DNA from: Lacrimispora sp032078915
Lineage (GTDB): Bacteria > Bacillota > Clostridia > Lachnospirales > Lachnospiraceae
DNA: 64,000 bases
Reading direction: 5' to 3'
Assembly (NCBI RefSeq): GCF_032078915.1
Contig: NZ_DAMAUN010000006.1
Coordinates: forward strand, 61,495 to 125,494
Shown here: one piece after another, positions 34,044 through 43,423 of the stretch
How the letters are laid out: each line of letters begins with the position of its first letter
Position numbering within the stretch: position 1 is the stretch's first letter
Notes under the pieces: generated by a model
The model's database searches: none
Seen by the model: the letters and a program-made list of their open reading frames with translations, nothing else
Told to the model about the DNA's origin: nothing
Translations under genes and position numbers: made by a program

Positions 34044-34080
34044 AAAAGCCCATATTTCTCAGAGGAATTATGGGCTTTTA
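34044..34080 (+). terminator. intrinsic terminator of the PTS operon
   Basis: AAAAGCCCATA (34044-34054) pairs with TATGGGCTTTT (34069-34079). Both strands have flanking A/T runs, so it may also serve the convergent gntR gene. Confidence 0.8.
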
Positions 34081-34151
34081 AAATATGATTCTTTTTATTA
34101 TTTTATATCTAATTGAAAGGTTTTTTTACATTCTTTGCTGGTGAAAAATGA

Positions 34152-34889
34152 TTAATCGGACTGATTAATAGATTTAACTGTGAATTTATAAATGTCTGTT
34201 CTGATATACTGCTGGTTAAAGTATAGAATCTGTCCCTGATCCCCAAGCACGCTCTGGCTGACGCACAGAAGCGGCATTCCCACTACACAGCCAAGCACTT
34301 CCGATTGCTCTTTATTCGAATACTTAATATCCATAATGTCATTAAAAGAATGAGCTTTTTTGCCAGTTCGTTTTCTTATAATATCCATCAGTTGATTATT
34401 CTCTACATCTTCGTTTAAGATAAACTCCAGATTGGCATGAAAATAATCTTCTTCCAGAATGGACGCCACATCGTTAACCAAGCGCAGCCTCTTTATGCAG
34501 ATCACCCTTTCCCCTTCATCAATTCCCAGATGTCTGGTAATCCACTTGTCCCCCTCTATCAACCCTTTTGAAATGATCTTCGTACTTGGTCTTTTCCCCA
34601 TTTTCAAGCAAGACTTAGTAAAGCTTCCTTCTTCCGATATTGTATCCATATAAACTGGCATGGTGACAAATGTTCCTTTTCCATGCTTCTTTTCCAGAAT
34701 GTTCTCGTTACATAGTTTCTGTATGCCACTGCGTACCGTAACGCGGCTGATCTTATACATTTCACTTAGCTTCGCTTCCGATGGAATCATGTATCCTACT
34801 GGATATTCCCCTGATTTTATTTTAGCCAATATGGTATCATATAACTGCTGATATAATGGTGTTGCAATATTATCGTGAAACTCCTCCAT
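34152..34889 (-). CDS. GntR-family (HutC/UTRA) transcriptional regulator
   Basis: 245 residues. The winged HTH is at about 8-75: PLYQQLYDTILAKIKSGEYPVG, LSEMYKISRVTVRSGIQKL, KKHGKGTFV. The UTRA ligand domain covers about 90-245, with a typical LEEDYFHANLEF segment and Y-F-N-Q-Q-Y near the end. The start is ATG 34887-34889, five bases after AGGAGG; an ATG ten codons upstream has no ribosome site. It is convergent with the PTS operon and shares an exact 11-bp operator with it, so it very likely represses both and responds to a phosphosugar. Confidence 0.9.
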   Translation of the reverse strand: MEEFHDNIATPLYQQLYDTILAKIKSGEYPVGYMIPSEAKLSEMYKISRVTVRSGIQKLCNENILEKKHGKGTFVTMPVYMDTISEEGSFTKSCLKMGKRPSTKIISKGLIEGDKWITRHLGIDEGERVICIKRLRLVNDVASILEEDYFHANLEFILNEDVENNQLMDIIRKRTGKKAHSFNDIMDIKYSNKEQSEVLGCVVGMPLLCVSQSVLGDQGQILYFNQQYIRTDIYKFTVKSINQSD

Positions 34890-34976
34890 AGCAACCTCCT
34901 GCTCCGAATCTTTACCCATTTTTGCTATACACTATGGAATATTTTAACATATTACTGTAAAAATAACAACACAGCT

Positions 34977-34987
34977 TAACACGTATT
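34977..34987 (-). promoter_or_regulatory. GntR operator, proximal site at gntR
   Basis: TAACACGTATT on the plus strand, the exact complement of the site at the PTS promoter. It lies 27 bp from the second copy and upstream of a possible second gntR promoter (TTGTTA, 17 bp, TAAAAT on the minus strand). Confidence 0.65.
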
Positions 34988-34999
34988 CCTATACAAGAC

Positions 35000-35028
35000 A
35001 TGATAACACGTATTATTGCTTTGGTCAA
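35000..35028 (-). promoter_or_regulatory. gntR promoter with embedded operator
   Basis: Minus strand TTGACC (35028-35023), 17-bp spacer, TATCAT (35005-35000). The operator AATACGTGTTA (35014-35004) sits in the spacer and touches the -10, the same geometry as at the PTS promoter. Confidence 0.6.
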
Positions 35029-35060
35029 TACCTTTCACTAAACGGGCAGACAAAGGATGA

Positions 35061-35101
35061 AAAAAGCAGCTGCTGCACGGCTCTGTCCATGCATCAGCTG
35101 C
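35061..35101 (-). terminator. intrinsic terminator of ftsH
   Basis: On the minus strand GCAGCTG (35101-35095) pairs with CAGCTGC (35072-35066) and is followed by TTTTTT. It lies about 17 bp beyond the ftsH stop. Confidence 0.75.
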
Positions 35102-35118
35102 CTGACGTTTCTCAAGCA

Positions 35119-37101
35119 TTAATCTTTAACGTTTCCAACATCAATAACGGATTCTTTCATTTCCTTCTTTTCTTCTGTCCAATCGGAAAGGCCATCTTCC
35201 TCTTCCTTTGACACTTCCCCATTTTCAGATTCTTTATTTTCTTCCTTCGGCTCCGGAATTCCCTTTGCTTCACGGAATATCTTCATGAATTCCTTACCGG
35301 TAATGGTCTCTCTCTCGATCAGGAATTCTGCGATCTTATCCATCACATCCCGGTTCTCTGAGAGAAGACTCTTGGCCTCTTCATATGCTTCTTTCAGCAT
35401 CTTCATGACTTCATCATCCACCTGGGAAGCAGTGGCTTCCGCACAGTTCATTACGGTACGTCCGCTTAAGTACTGGTCTTCCTTTGATGCAAGGCCCATA
35501 AGGCCGAATTTCTCCGACATACCGTACTGGGTGATCATGGCCCGCGCTACCTTGGTAGCCTGTTCAATATCATTCGCTGCACCGGTGGTAACGGTGTCAA
35601 AGACGATCTCCTCTGCCGCGCGGCCGGCCAGATAGCCTACCAGCATGGCATGAAGCTCTTTCTTGGAATTTAAGAATTTTTCTTCTTCCGGCACATGCAT
35701 TACATATCCCAAAGCACCCATGGTTCTTGGAACAATGGTGATCTTCTGCACAGGCTCCGAATCCTTTTGAAGGGCGCTGACCAGGGCATGTCCCACTTCG
35801 TGATAAGAAACAATGCGCCGTTCCTCTTTGTTAAGGACACGGTCCTTTTTCTCTTTTCCTACCAGTACCACTTCCACAGCCTCAAATAAGTCCTTCTGAG
35901 CAACCGCATGACGGCCGTTTTTCACCGCCAGGATGGCGGATTCATTGATCATGTTGGCAAGATCAGAACCAACGGCTCCTGAGGTTGCCAGAGCAATGGC
36001 ATCTAAATCAACGGTATCGTCAAGAAGCACATCCCTGGCATGAACCTTTAAGATATCCACACGGCCTTTTAAATCCGGCTTATCCACGATGATCCGCCGG
36101 TCAAAACGGCCTGGGCGGAGAAGTGCAGGATCCAGGATTTCAGGCCGGTTGGTAGCTGCAAGCACCAAAAGTCCCTTGGAAGAATCAAACCCATCCATCT
36201 CAGAAAGCAGCTGGTTTAAGGTCTGCTCTCTCTCATCGTTTCCTCCGCCGAATTTGGAATCACGGCTCTTACCGATGGCATCTACCTCGTCTATAAAAAT
36301 AATACAGGGAGCAGATTCCTGGGCCTGCTTAAATAAATCCCTGACACGGGAAGCTCCCACACCTACAAACATCTCTACAAAATCAGAACCGGACAGAGAA
36401 TAAAAGGGAACATGGGCCTCTCCTGCAACCGCCTTGGCAAGGAGGGTTTTTCCCGTTCCGGGAGGTCCTACAAGAAGCGCTCCCTTGGGAAGCTTTGCAC
36501 CGATCTTTGTATATTTTCCCGGATTATGGAGGAAATCCACGATTTCAGTTAAGGATTCCTTAGCCTCATCTTCCCCCGCCACATCTTTAAAGGTAATGCC
36601 TGTTTCCTTCTGCACATAAACCTTGGCATTGCTCTTTCCAACGCCCATGAGTCCGCCTCCGCCGACCCTGCGCATCATGAAGTTCAAAAGGAATCCCATG
36701 GCTGCAAACAAGAGCAGATAGCTGACAATGGTCTGAATGAAAAAGTTGCCGTCACGGCGGGTTCTTAGGGTTTCCACTCCGGCAGTGCGAAGGCGTTCCG
36801 CCAGATTTAAATCGTTGTCCATCCTTACCGTATAATAAGTAACGCCAGGTTTATAACCTTCCCAGGTCTTCTTGGGGTTTATGATAATCTTCGTATCCTC
36901 TACATTAACCGACTCCACCTGCTTTTCATCTACCATATTCATAAAGGTATCGTAACTTAGTTCTTTATTGGTCCTCGTCGTAATCGCGCCGTGCAGATAA
37001 GAAATCCCTGCTACCGCAATAAGAAACGCGATGACCCATATGGCGATGGCCTGGGTATTCTTCGGCATCTTATTATTATTATTTTGATTCTTGTTATCCA
37101 T
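35119..37101 (-). CDS. ftsH: ATP-dependent zinc metalloprotease FtsH
   Basis: 660-residue membrane AAA+ protease that extracts and degrades membrane and regulatory proteins. Transmembrane helix 1 is about 14-32 (AIAIWVIAFLIAVAGISYL) and helix 2 about 122-142. The AAA+ domain has Walker A GPPGTGKT near 215, Walker B IIFIDEVDAIG and the second-region-of-homology arginines in RPGRFDRRI. The zinc motif HEVGH is near 430, with the third ligand Asp in AANDIEQAT. An acidic, Glu/Lys-rich tail (about 610-660) follows. The start has only a weakly spaced GGAG. Divergent from pyrG. Confidence 0.97.
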   Translation of the reverse strand: MDNKNQNNNNKMPKNTQAIAIWVIAFLIAVAGISYLHGAITTRTNKELSYDTFMNMVDEKQVESVNVEDTKIIINPKKTWEGYKPGVTYYTVRMDNDLNLAERLRTAGVETLRTRRDGNFFIQTIVSYLLLFAAMGFLLNFMMRRVGGGGLMGVGKSNAKVYVQKETGITFKDVAGEDEAKESLTEIVDFLHNPGKYTKIGAKLPKGALLVGPPGTGKTLLAKAVAGEAHVPFYSLSGSDFVEMFVGVGASRVRDLFKQAQESAPCIIFIDEVDAIGKSRDSKFGGGNDEREQTLNQLLSEMDGFDSSKGLLVLAATNRPEILDPALLRPGRFDRRIIVDKPDLKGRVDILKVHARDVLLDDTVDLDAIALATSGAVGSDLANMINESAILAVKNGRHAVAQKDLFEAVEVVLVGKEKKDRVLNKEERRIVSYHEVGHALVSALQKDSEPVQKITIVPRTMGALGYVMHVPEEEKFLNSKKELHAMLVGYLAGRAAEEIVFDTVTTGAANDIEQATKVARAMITQYGMSEKFGLMGLASKEDQYLSGRTVMNCAEATASQVDDEVMKMLKEAYEEAKSLLSENRDVMDKIAEFLIERETITGKEFMKIFREAKGIPEPKEENKESENGEVSKEEEDGLSDWTEEKKEMKESVIDVGNVKD

Positions 37102-37152
37102 CTGTGTGAATTCTCCAATCCGGATAGTTTCTACCCATTATATACCTCTATC

Positions 37153-37181
37153 ATTATAGTGTCAGTTTCCCCATAAATCAA
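37153..37181 (-). promoter_or_regulatory. ftsH promoter
   Basis: Minus strand TTGATT (37181-37176), 17-bp spacer, TATAAT (37158-37153). Confidence 0.65.
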
Positions 37182-37384
37182 GAAAAGAATTATTAAATCC
37201 TTATAAACACCCGGGCTGGTTTTATTTAACAGCCATGTATTTTTACCATAAGAAAGGGTTCAGACAATATTTTATACTTTATATTCTTAGTTTTTTCATA
37301 TAATACTGGATTTTTTCAAAGAATAGCTGTATAATTTCTTTTTTAAAAATATTCCATACCATTACAAAAGGAGGTTACACTGTT

Positions 37385-38989
37385 ATGTCAGTGAAATACG
37401 TATTTGTCACCGGAGGAGTTGTTTCCGGGCTTGGCAAAGGTATTACCGCAGCATCTCTTGGACGGCTGCTAAAGGCCAGAGGCTATAAGGTCACCATGCA
37501 GAAATTTGATCCGTACATCAACATTGATCCGGGCACCATGAATCCAGTGCAGCATGGTGAGGTTTTCGTCACCGAGGACGGTGCTGAAACCGATCTTGAC
37601 CTTGGCCATTACGAACGATTTATCGACGAAAATCTGACTCAAAATTCCAACGTTACTACCGGTAAGGTCTACTGGACCGTACTGACCCGTGAACGGCGCG
37701 GGGACTTCGGGGGAGGCACCGTACAGGTTATCCCTCACATTACCGACGAAATCAAAAGCCGTTTTCACTGCAGCAACAGCAACTCCTCTGAAACAGAGAT
37801 CGCCATTATAGAAGTAGGCGGAACGGTAGGCGACATCGAAAGCCAGCCATTCCTTGAAGCGATCCGTCAATTCCAACGCGAAGCAGGCCACGAGAATGTC
37901 ATTCTCATCCACGTGACCCTGGTTCCATATCTAAAGGTTTCCGGCGAACTGAAAACCAAACCCACCCAGTCCAGTGTAAAAGACTTACAGGGAATGGGTA
38001 TCCAGCCCGACATCATTGTATGTCGTTCCGAACTGCCCCTTGATGACGGAATCCGAAGCAAAATCGCACAATTCTGTAACGTTCCCAAAACCCATGTACT
38101 CCAAAACCTTGATGTAGAAGTATTGTATGAGCTTCCTCTTGCCATGGAGGAAGAGCATTTAGCTGAAGTCGCATGTGAAAGCTTAAACCTTCCCTGCCCC
38201 AAGCCAGACTTAGCGGACTGGACCTTAATGATCGAAAACTGGAAGCATCCGGAAAAGGAAGTGACGGTCGCTCTGGTAGGAAAGTACATCCAGCTTCACG
38301 ATGCCTATATTTCCGTAGTGGAAGCATTAAAACACGGAGGTGTCTTCCACCGGGCCAAGGTTCATATTAAATGGATCGATTCAGAACTTGTTACCGACGA
38401 AAACGCTGCCAGCCTTTTCAGTGATGTGAACGGAATTTTGGTCCCCGGCGGTTTTGGCAGCCGCGGCATTGAAGGAAAGATCTCATCCATCCGTTATGCC
38501 CGGGAAAACAACATCCCATTCCTTGGCCTCTGCCTTGGCATGCAGATGGCCATCGTGGAATTTGCACGCCACGTAGCAGGCTTTGGCGACGCACATACCT
38601 CAGAGCTTGATGAAGATACCACTCATCCGGTCATCCACTTAATGCCGGACCAGAACGGCATTGAGGACATCGGAGGCACACTGAGACTTGGCTCCTATCC
38701 CTGTATGCTGGACAAATCCTCCAAGGCTTATGAAGTATATGGGGAGGAGCTGATCCATGAGCGTCACAGACACCGCTATGAGGTAAACAATGATTTCCGT
38801 GATGATCTGGTAAACGCTGGGATGAAGCTTTCCGGTATCTCCCCGGATGGACGGATCGTGGAAATGGTAGAAATTCCATCTCATCCCTGGTTTCTCGCCA
38901 CACAGGCACATCCGGAGTTTAAATCAAGGCCTAACAGACCTCATCCGCTGTTTCGGGATTTCATAGGCGCGGCCATTGAAAACCGTTAA
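37385..38989 (+). CDS. pyrG: CTP synthase
   Basis: 534 residues; makes CTP from UTP, ATP and glutamine. The N-terminal synthase domain begins KYVFVTGGVVSGLGKGITAASLG, the P-loop-like amidoligase motif, with DPYINIDPGTMNP and HGEVFVTEDGAETDLDLGHYERF. The C-terminal class I glutaminase has its nucleophile Cys near 378 in FLGLCLGMQ and ends with the HPEF histidine-glutamate pair near 513. ATG follows AAAGGAGGTTACACTGTT. A TATAAT at 37330-37335 is the likely -10. I saw no obvious pyrimidine-responsive attenuator in the leader. Confidence 0.97.
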   Translation: MSVKYVFVTGGVVSGLGKGITAASLGRLLKARGYKVTMQKFDPYINIDPGTMNPVQHGEVFVTEDGAETDLDLGHYERFIDENLTQNSNVTTGKVYWTVLTRERRGDFGGGTVQVIPHITDEIKSRFHCSNSNSSETEIAIIEVGGTVGDIESQPFLEAIRQFQREAGHENVILIHVTLVPYLKVSGELKTKPTQSSVKDLQGMGIQPDIIVCRSELPLDDGIRSKIAQFCNVPKTHVLQNLDVEVLYELPLAMEEEHLAEVACESLNLPCPKPDLADWTLMIENWKHPEKEVTVALVGKYIQLHDAYISVVEALKHGGVFHRAKVHIKWIDSELVTDENAASLFSDVNGILVPGGFGSRGIEGKISSIRYARENNIPFLGLCLGMQMAIVEFARHVAGFGDAHTSELDEDTTHPVIHLMPDQNGIEDIGGTLRLGSYPCMLDKSSKAYEVYGEELIHERHRHRYEVNNDFRDDLVNAGMKLSGISPDGRIVEMVEIPSHPWFLATQAHPEFKSRPNRPHPLFRDFIGAAIENR

Positions 38990-39013
38990 CTATTAGACTA
39001 TAACATATAGCAG

Positions 39014-39055
39014 GGAGTCCGGACTTTTAACAAAGAGTCCGGACTCCTTATTTTA
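39014..39055 (+). terminator. intrinsic terminator of pyrG
   Basis: GGAGTCCGGACT (39014-39025) pairs with AGTCCGGACTCC (to 39047), then TTATTTTATT. Confidence 0.85.
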
Positions 39056-39105
39056 TTGCAAAACTAATTTTTTTCTTTAAATTATAATTTTCTTTCATTT
39101 TTTTC

Positions 39106-39134
39106 TTGCACTTTTTCAATCTTCTGTATATAAT
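39106..39134 (+). promoter_or_regulatory. promoter of the liv operon
   Basis: TTGCAC (39106-39111), 17-bp spacer, TATAAT (39129-39134); 70-bp leader before livJ. Confidence 0.7.
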
Positions 39135-39205
39135 ATAATGCAACGTGTATCTGCACCAGAGACAGTTGTGTTTGTATGAGATACACATAAAGGAGGATAT
39201 CATTT

Positions 39206-40384
39206 ATGAAATTGAAAAAAGTATTTGCAATCACTCTTGCAGCATGTATGAGCGCCAGCATGGTCGCCGGCTGCAGCACTGGTTCCTCATCTTCTGCCTC
39301 CGGAGGCGAAAAGGTCGTTAAGATCGGCGTGTTCGAACCTACCACCGGAGAAAACGGAGGAGGCGGGTTACAGGAAGTCCTGGGAATGCGCTACGCAAGA
39401 CAGACTCATCCGACGGTTAAAATCGGAGGAGAGGAGTATAAGGTGGAACTGGTGGAAGTGGATAACAAATCCGATAAAACGGAAGCAGTCAACGCTGCAC
39501 AGAAGCTTGTGAGCGAAAAGGTTTCCGTTGTGCTGGGAAGCTATGGTTCCGGTGTTTCCATTGCAGCAGGACAGATATTTGCAGATGCCAAAATTCCTGC
39601 CATAGGCGCCTCCTGTACCAACCCTCAGGTAACCCAGGGAAATGATTTCTATTTCCGGGTATGTTTCCTGGATCCGTTCCAGGGTACGGTTATGGCCAAT
39701 TATGCCAATGACAACGGGGCAAAGACGGCTGCCGTCATCACCCAGTTAGGAGATGATTATTCCTCCGGTCTTGGTTCCTTCTTCAAAACAGCATTCACAG
39801 GCTTAGGCGGCAATATTATCAGCGAAGAACAGTTCCAGACCAATCAAACCGACTTTAAGGCGATCCTTACAAACATCAAGGCTCAGAATCCTGATATCAT
39901 TTTTGCACCATCCTCCATAACTACGGCTCCTCTTATCATCAAGCAGGCCCGTGAACTTGGAATTACAGCTACCATCGCTGCCGGTGATACCTGGGAGAAC
40001 TCTACCATCATCGAAAACGCAGGTAGTTCCGCAGAAGGCGTTGTCCTTTCTACCTTCTTTGACGAAGCAGAACCGGCCAACGAAGAAGCAGCAGCCTTTA
40101 TCTCCGGCTTTAAGGCTTACTTAAAGGAAAATAAGCAGGACGAAATCATCCCGGCTGTATCTGCACTCGGCTATGATTCTTACCTCTGCGCATTAAAGGC
40201 CATTGAAACCGCCGGTTCCACAGACGGCTCCGCCATCCGTGATGCATTAAAGGGCGTTTCCATTGACGGCGTTACCGGAAGCATTTCCTTTGATGAAAAT
40301 GGTGATGCCAAGAAAGACATGGCGTTCATAAAGACCATTGAAGACGGCAAATTTAAATTCTTAACGACTACTACGGTTAAATAA
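39206..40384 (+). CDS. livJ: branched-chain amino acid ABC transporter binding lipoprotein
   Basis: 392 residues. Lipoprotein signal with lipobox MVAGC (Cys near 23) and a Ser/Gly linker. The mature part is a periplasmic-binding-protein type I fold of the LivJ/leucine-binding family: VKIGVFEPTTGENGG, ELVEVDNKSDKTEAVNAAQKLV, VVLGSYGSGVSIAAGQIFADAKIPAIGAS. First gene of a complete five-gene transporter. ATG follows AAAGGAGG. Ligand could be Leu/Ile/Val or another amide or amino acid. Confidence 0.93.
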   Translation: MKLKKVFAITLAACMSASMVAGCSTGSSSSASGGEKVVKIGVFEPTTGENGGGGLQEVLGMRYARQTHPTVKIGGEEYKVELVEVDNKSDKTEAVNAAQKLVSEKVSVVLGSYGSGVSIAAGQIFADAKIPAIGASCTNPQVTQGNDFYFRVCFLDPFQGTVMANYANDNGAKTAAVITQLGDDYSSGLGSFFKTAFTGLGGNIISEEQFQTNQTDFKAILTNIKAQNPDIIFAPSSITTAPLIIKQARELGITATIAAGDTWENSTIIENAGSSAEGVVLSTFFDEAEPANEEAAAFISGFKAYLKENKQDEIIPAVSALGYDSYLCALKAIETAGSTDGSAIRDALKGVSIDGVTGSISFDENGDAKKDMAFIKTIEDGKFKFLTTTTVK

Positions 40385-40421
40385 TAACTGAGATACCGTG
40401 ACAATGCAGTCATTACCAGAT

Positions 40422-40449
40422 GAGTGGGGACGTATTTCCTTCCCCACTC
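40422..40449 (+). promoter_or_regulatory. hairpin between livJ and livH
   Basis: GAGTGGGGA (40422-40430) pairs with TCCCCACTC (40441-40449), perfect 9-bp stem with no T-run. Likely a partial terminator or 3'-end stabiliser that sets the excess of binding protein over permease. Confidence 0.6.
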
Positions 40450-40472
40450 GTTCCATTTGCGGGATCAATAAG

Positions 40473-40502
40473 CCGAATAAAAATGCCTGCAGGTTTATTC
40501 GG
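40473..40502 (+). promoter_or_regulatory. second hairpin between livJ and livH
   Basis: CCGAATAAA (40473-40481) pairs with TTTATTCGG (40494-40502), perfect 9-bp stem. Confidence 0.5.
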
Positions 40503-40561
40503 TGAATGCCCCGTAATTCATTACATAATACATACTCAACAGATAGGAGGCATTTCGCCAC

Positions 40562-41443
40562 ATGAGTCTTACAACCTTTTTACAGCAGTGCCTGACCGGT
40601 ATTTCCCTGGGCGGCGCTTATGCGCTGATAGCCATTGGTTATACCCTGGTTTACGGTATCCTGCGGCTCATCAACTTCGCCCACGGCGACATCTTCATGA
40701 TGGCCGGTTATTTTATGATATTTGCCATGGCTAGTTTTCCATGGTACATTTCCATTCCAGTGGTTTTACTGGTCACCGTATTATTAGGCGTATCCATTGA
40801 ACGGGTGGCTTACCGCCCCTTACGTACTGCACCCAGAATGTCCGTCATGATATCTGCCATCGGTGTATCCTACCTTTTGCAGAATCTGGCTACCTATCTG
40901 TTCACAGCCCTGCCAAAGGGATATCCGGAAATTCCGTTTCTAAAGAAGATCTACCAGATCGGCGGTCTTTCCGCATCCTTTGTAACATTTTTAACGCCGG
41001 TCATGACCCTTATCATTGTTTATGGGCTTATTGCCCTGATCAATAAGACAAAAATCGGCATGGCCATGCGCGCGGTCGCAAAGGATTATGATACTGCCGC
41101 CCTTATGGGAATCAAGATCAACCGCATCATCACCTTTACCTTTGCCATTGGCTCCCTTTTAGCCGCTGTCGGCTCCGTGCTTTATTTTACGGACCGAATG
41201 ACCGTATTCCCGTTCTCCGGCTCCCTGCCTGGCTTAAAATGCTTTGTTGCCGCAGTATTCGGCGGTATCGGCAGCATTCCAGGCGCCGTGATCGGAGGCT
41301 TTATCCTTGGCCTTGGCGAAACCGCCCTGGTAGCTATGGGATATTCCACCTTCAGCGACGCATTTACCTTTGTTCTGCTAATCATCATTCTCCTGATCAA
41401 GCCTACGGGACTGTTCGGTGAGAAGACGACCGATAAAGTGTGA
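40562..41443 (+). CDS. livH: branched-chain amino acid ABC permease LivH
   Basis: 293 residues, about eight hydrophobic segments. Early GISLGGAYALIAIGYTLVYGILRLINFAHGDIFM is the LivH hallmark; the cytoplasmic loop MAMRAVAKDYDTAALMGIKINRI contacts the ATPase. ATG follows ATAGGAGG. Pairs with LivM. Confidence 0.94.
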   Translation: MSLTTFLQQCLTGISLGGAYALIAIGYTLVYGILRLINFAHGDIFMMAGYFMIFAMASFPWYISIPVVLLVTVLLGVSIERVAYRPLRTAPRMSVMISAIGVSYLLQNLATYLFTALPKGYPEIPFLKKIYQIGGLSASFVTFLTPVMTLIIVYGLIALINKTKIGMAMRAVAKDYDTAALMGIKINRIITFTFAIGSLLAAVGSVLYFTDRMTVFPFSGSLPGLKCFVAAVFGGIGSIPGAVIGGFILGLGETALVAMGYSTFSDAFTFVLLIIILLIKPTGLFGEKTTDKV

Positions 41444-41453
41444 GGTGCCCCCT

Positions 41454-42557
41454 ATGAAGAAAAATGCAGTTTCCAAAAACAAACTTTATACTTTGGCCGC
41501 TCTTCTGGTCATCATCGGCCTACTGGCTTTCTTACAGGCTAACAGCGCCCAGTACAGCTATCAGATCTCCATCCTTGAGCGTAGTGCCATCTACGCAGTG
41601 GTTGCCGTTTCCATGAACTTACTTACCGGCTTTACGGGATTATTCTCCTTAGGCCAGGCCGGTTTTATGGCGATCGGAGCCTATACCGTAGCCATCCTTA
41701 CCATTCCGGTTGAAAGCAGGGCTAGCGTTTACTATGTCAGCGGCATCTCTCCTGCCATCGCAAACTTACACTGCCCTTATTGGCTGGCCTTAATTATCGC
41801 AGGACTCCTTGCCGCAGCCATGGCCGCCCTTATCGGCATTCCTGTTCTCCGGTTGAAAAGTGATTATCTGGCTATTGCAACCCTGGGCTTTTCCGAGATC
41901 ATCCGGGCTGTCATTGCAGCTCCCCAGTTAGACAAGATCACCAACGGTTCCTACGGATTAAAAAGTATTCCCGGGTTTCCTAACCTTTTTACAGCCTTTG
42001 GGCTCCCGGCCCTTTGCATCCTTTTAATGGTCCTTCTCATTAATTCCTCTTACGGACGCGCATTTAAGGCCCTCCGTGAGGATGAAGTGGCTGCTCAGGC
42101 CATGGGGCTTAACTTATTCCGTTATAAGGAGCTGGCCTTTGTCATCTCTTCCTTTTTCACAGGCGTAGGCGGAGGACTTCTGGCCATATTCATGCGCTCC
42201 ATTGATTCGAAGACCTTTTCCATCAACTTAACCTACGATATCCTGTTAATCGTAGTCCTTGGAGGAATCGGAAGCGTTACGGGAAGCGTCCTCGGCGCCT
42301 TCCTGGTCACCGCAGGAAGGGAATGGCTCCGTTTCTTTGATAACCCCCTGGTTATCGGAGGATTTGAAGTACCCCTGTTCCGTTCCGGTTTCCGTATGGT
42401 CATCTTTTCTATTTTATTGATGATGGTGGTGCTCTTCTACCGCCGCGGGATCATGGGCAGCAACGAATTTTCCTGGGATGGGCTTGGGCGGCTTATCCGA
42501 AGTATTCCATCCAGGCTGAAGAGAAAAAGCAAAGCACAGAAGGGAGATAACGCATAA
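41454..42557 (+). CDS. livM: branched-chain amino acid ABC permease LivM
   Basis: 367 residues. The LivM motif MNLLTGFTGLFSLGQAGFMAIGAY is near 55-80, the loop FKALREDEVAAQAMGLNLFRYKELAF near 220-245, and membrane segments throughout. The reading frame opens at 41418 but I start at ATG 41454, which follows GAGGTG; the upstream 12 codons overlap the livH end. Stop overlaps livG by one base. Confidence 0.93.
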   Translation: MKKNAVSKNKLYTLAALLVIIGLLAFLQANSAQYSYQISILERSAIYAVVAVSMNLLTGFTGLFSLGQAGFMAIGAYTVAILTIPVESRASVYYVSGISPAIANLHCPYWLALIIAGLLAAAMAALIGIPVLRLKSDYLAIATLGFSEIIRAVIAAPQLDKITNGSYGLKSIPGFPNLFTAFGLPALCILLMVLLINSSYGRAFKALREDEVAAQAMGLNLFRYKELAFVISSFFTGVGGGLLAIFMRSIDSKTFSINLTYDILLIVVLGGIGSVTGSVLGAFLVTAGREWLRFFDNPLVIGGFEVPLFRSGFRMVIFSILLMMVVLFYRRGIMGSNEFSWDGLGRLIRSIPSRLKRKSKAQKGDNA

Positions 42558-43423
42558 TGTCAAACACGGCAAAAACTCCAATCAACGTGCTCCACATGCA
42601 GGACATTACCATGCAGTTTGGCGGTGTTGTGGCCGTAAACGGTCTGACCCTTGACGTAAACCAGGGAGAAATCGTGGCCTTAATCGGTCCAAACGGCGCT
42701 GGAAAGACAACCGCATTTAACTGTGTTACCGGTATTTATGAACCAACCTTCGGGCAGGTGGATTTTATGGGGGAAACCATTCTTTCCAATACCCCGAAGG
42801 GAAAAATGAAAAAAAACTATCTGGGAGAAGTAACGCCAGGACCAATCTCAGTGATCAGCAGCACGCCGGATGTGATCACAAAAAGAGGCATTGCCCGTAC
42901 CTTCCAGAACATCCGCCTTTTCGGACAGCTGACCGTATTTGACAACGTGCTCATTGCAAAGCACATGCGTGCAAAACAGAATGTATTTTCCGCAACTCTT
43001 CGGTTAAACCGCAGGGAAGAGGAACGGATGCGGGCGGAAACCGCTGCCCTTTTAGAAGAACAGAATCTGCTTCATTTAAAGGATGAAATTGCAACCTCTC
43101 TTCCCTATGGCTTACAGAGGCGCTTAGAAATCGCCAGAGCCCTTGCAACGGAACCAAAACTTCTGCTGCTTGACGAGCCGGCTGCAGGCATGAATCCCCA
43201 GGAAACTCAGGAATTAACGGATTTTATCAAACAGATCCGGGATTCTTACCATCTTACCGTATTCATGATCGAGCACCATATGGATCTGGTCATGCAGATT
43301 TCCGACCGCATCTATGTTCTGGATTTCGGTAAGATGATCGCACAGGGAACGCCGGAGGATATCCAGAACAATGAACGGGTAATTGAAGCATATCTGGGGG
43401 TGAGCGACGATGCTGAAGATTGA
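42557..43423 (+). CDS. livG: branched-chain amino acid ABC ATPase LivG
   Basis: 288 residues. Walker A GPNGAGKTTAF is near 47, the LivG-type long insertion before ITKRGIARTFQNIRLF follows, then the signature SLPYGLQRRLEIARAL, Walker B LLLLDEPAAGMNPQE and the switch IEHHMDLVM. Cytoplasmic energiser paired with LivF, whose gene overlaps by 14 nt. Confidence 0.95.
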   Translation: MSNTAKTPINVLHMQDITMQFGGVVAVNGLTLDVNQGEIVALIGPNGAGKTTAFNCVTGIYEPTFGQVDFMGETILSNTPKGKMKKNYLGEVTPGPISVISSTPDVITKRGIARTFQNIRLFGQLTVFDNVLIAKHMRAKQNVFSATLRLNRREEERMRAETAALLEEQNLLHLKDEIATSLPYGLQRRLEIARALATEPKLLLLDEPAAGMNPQETQELTDFIKQIRDSYHLTVFMIEHHMDLVMQISDRIYVLDFGKMIAQGTPEDIQNNERVIEAYLGVSDDAED

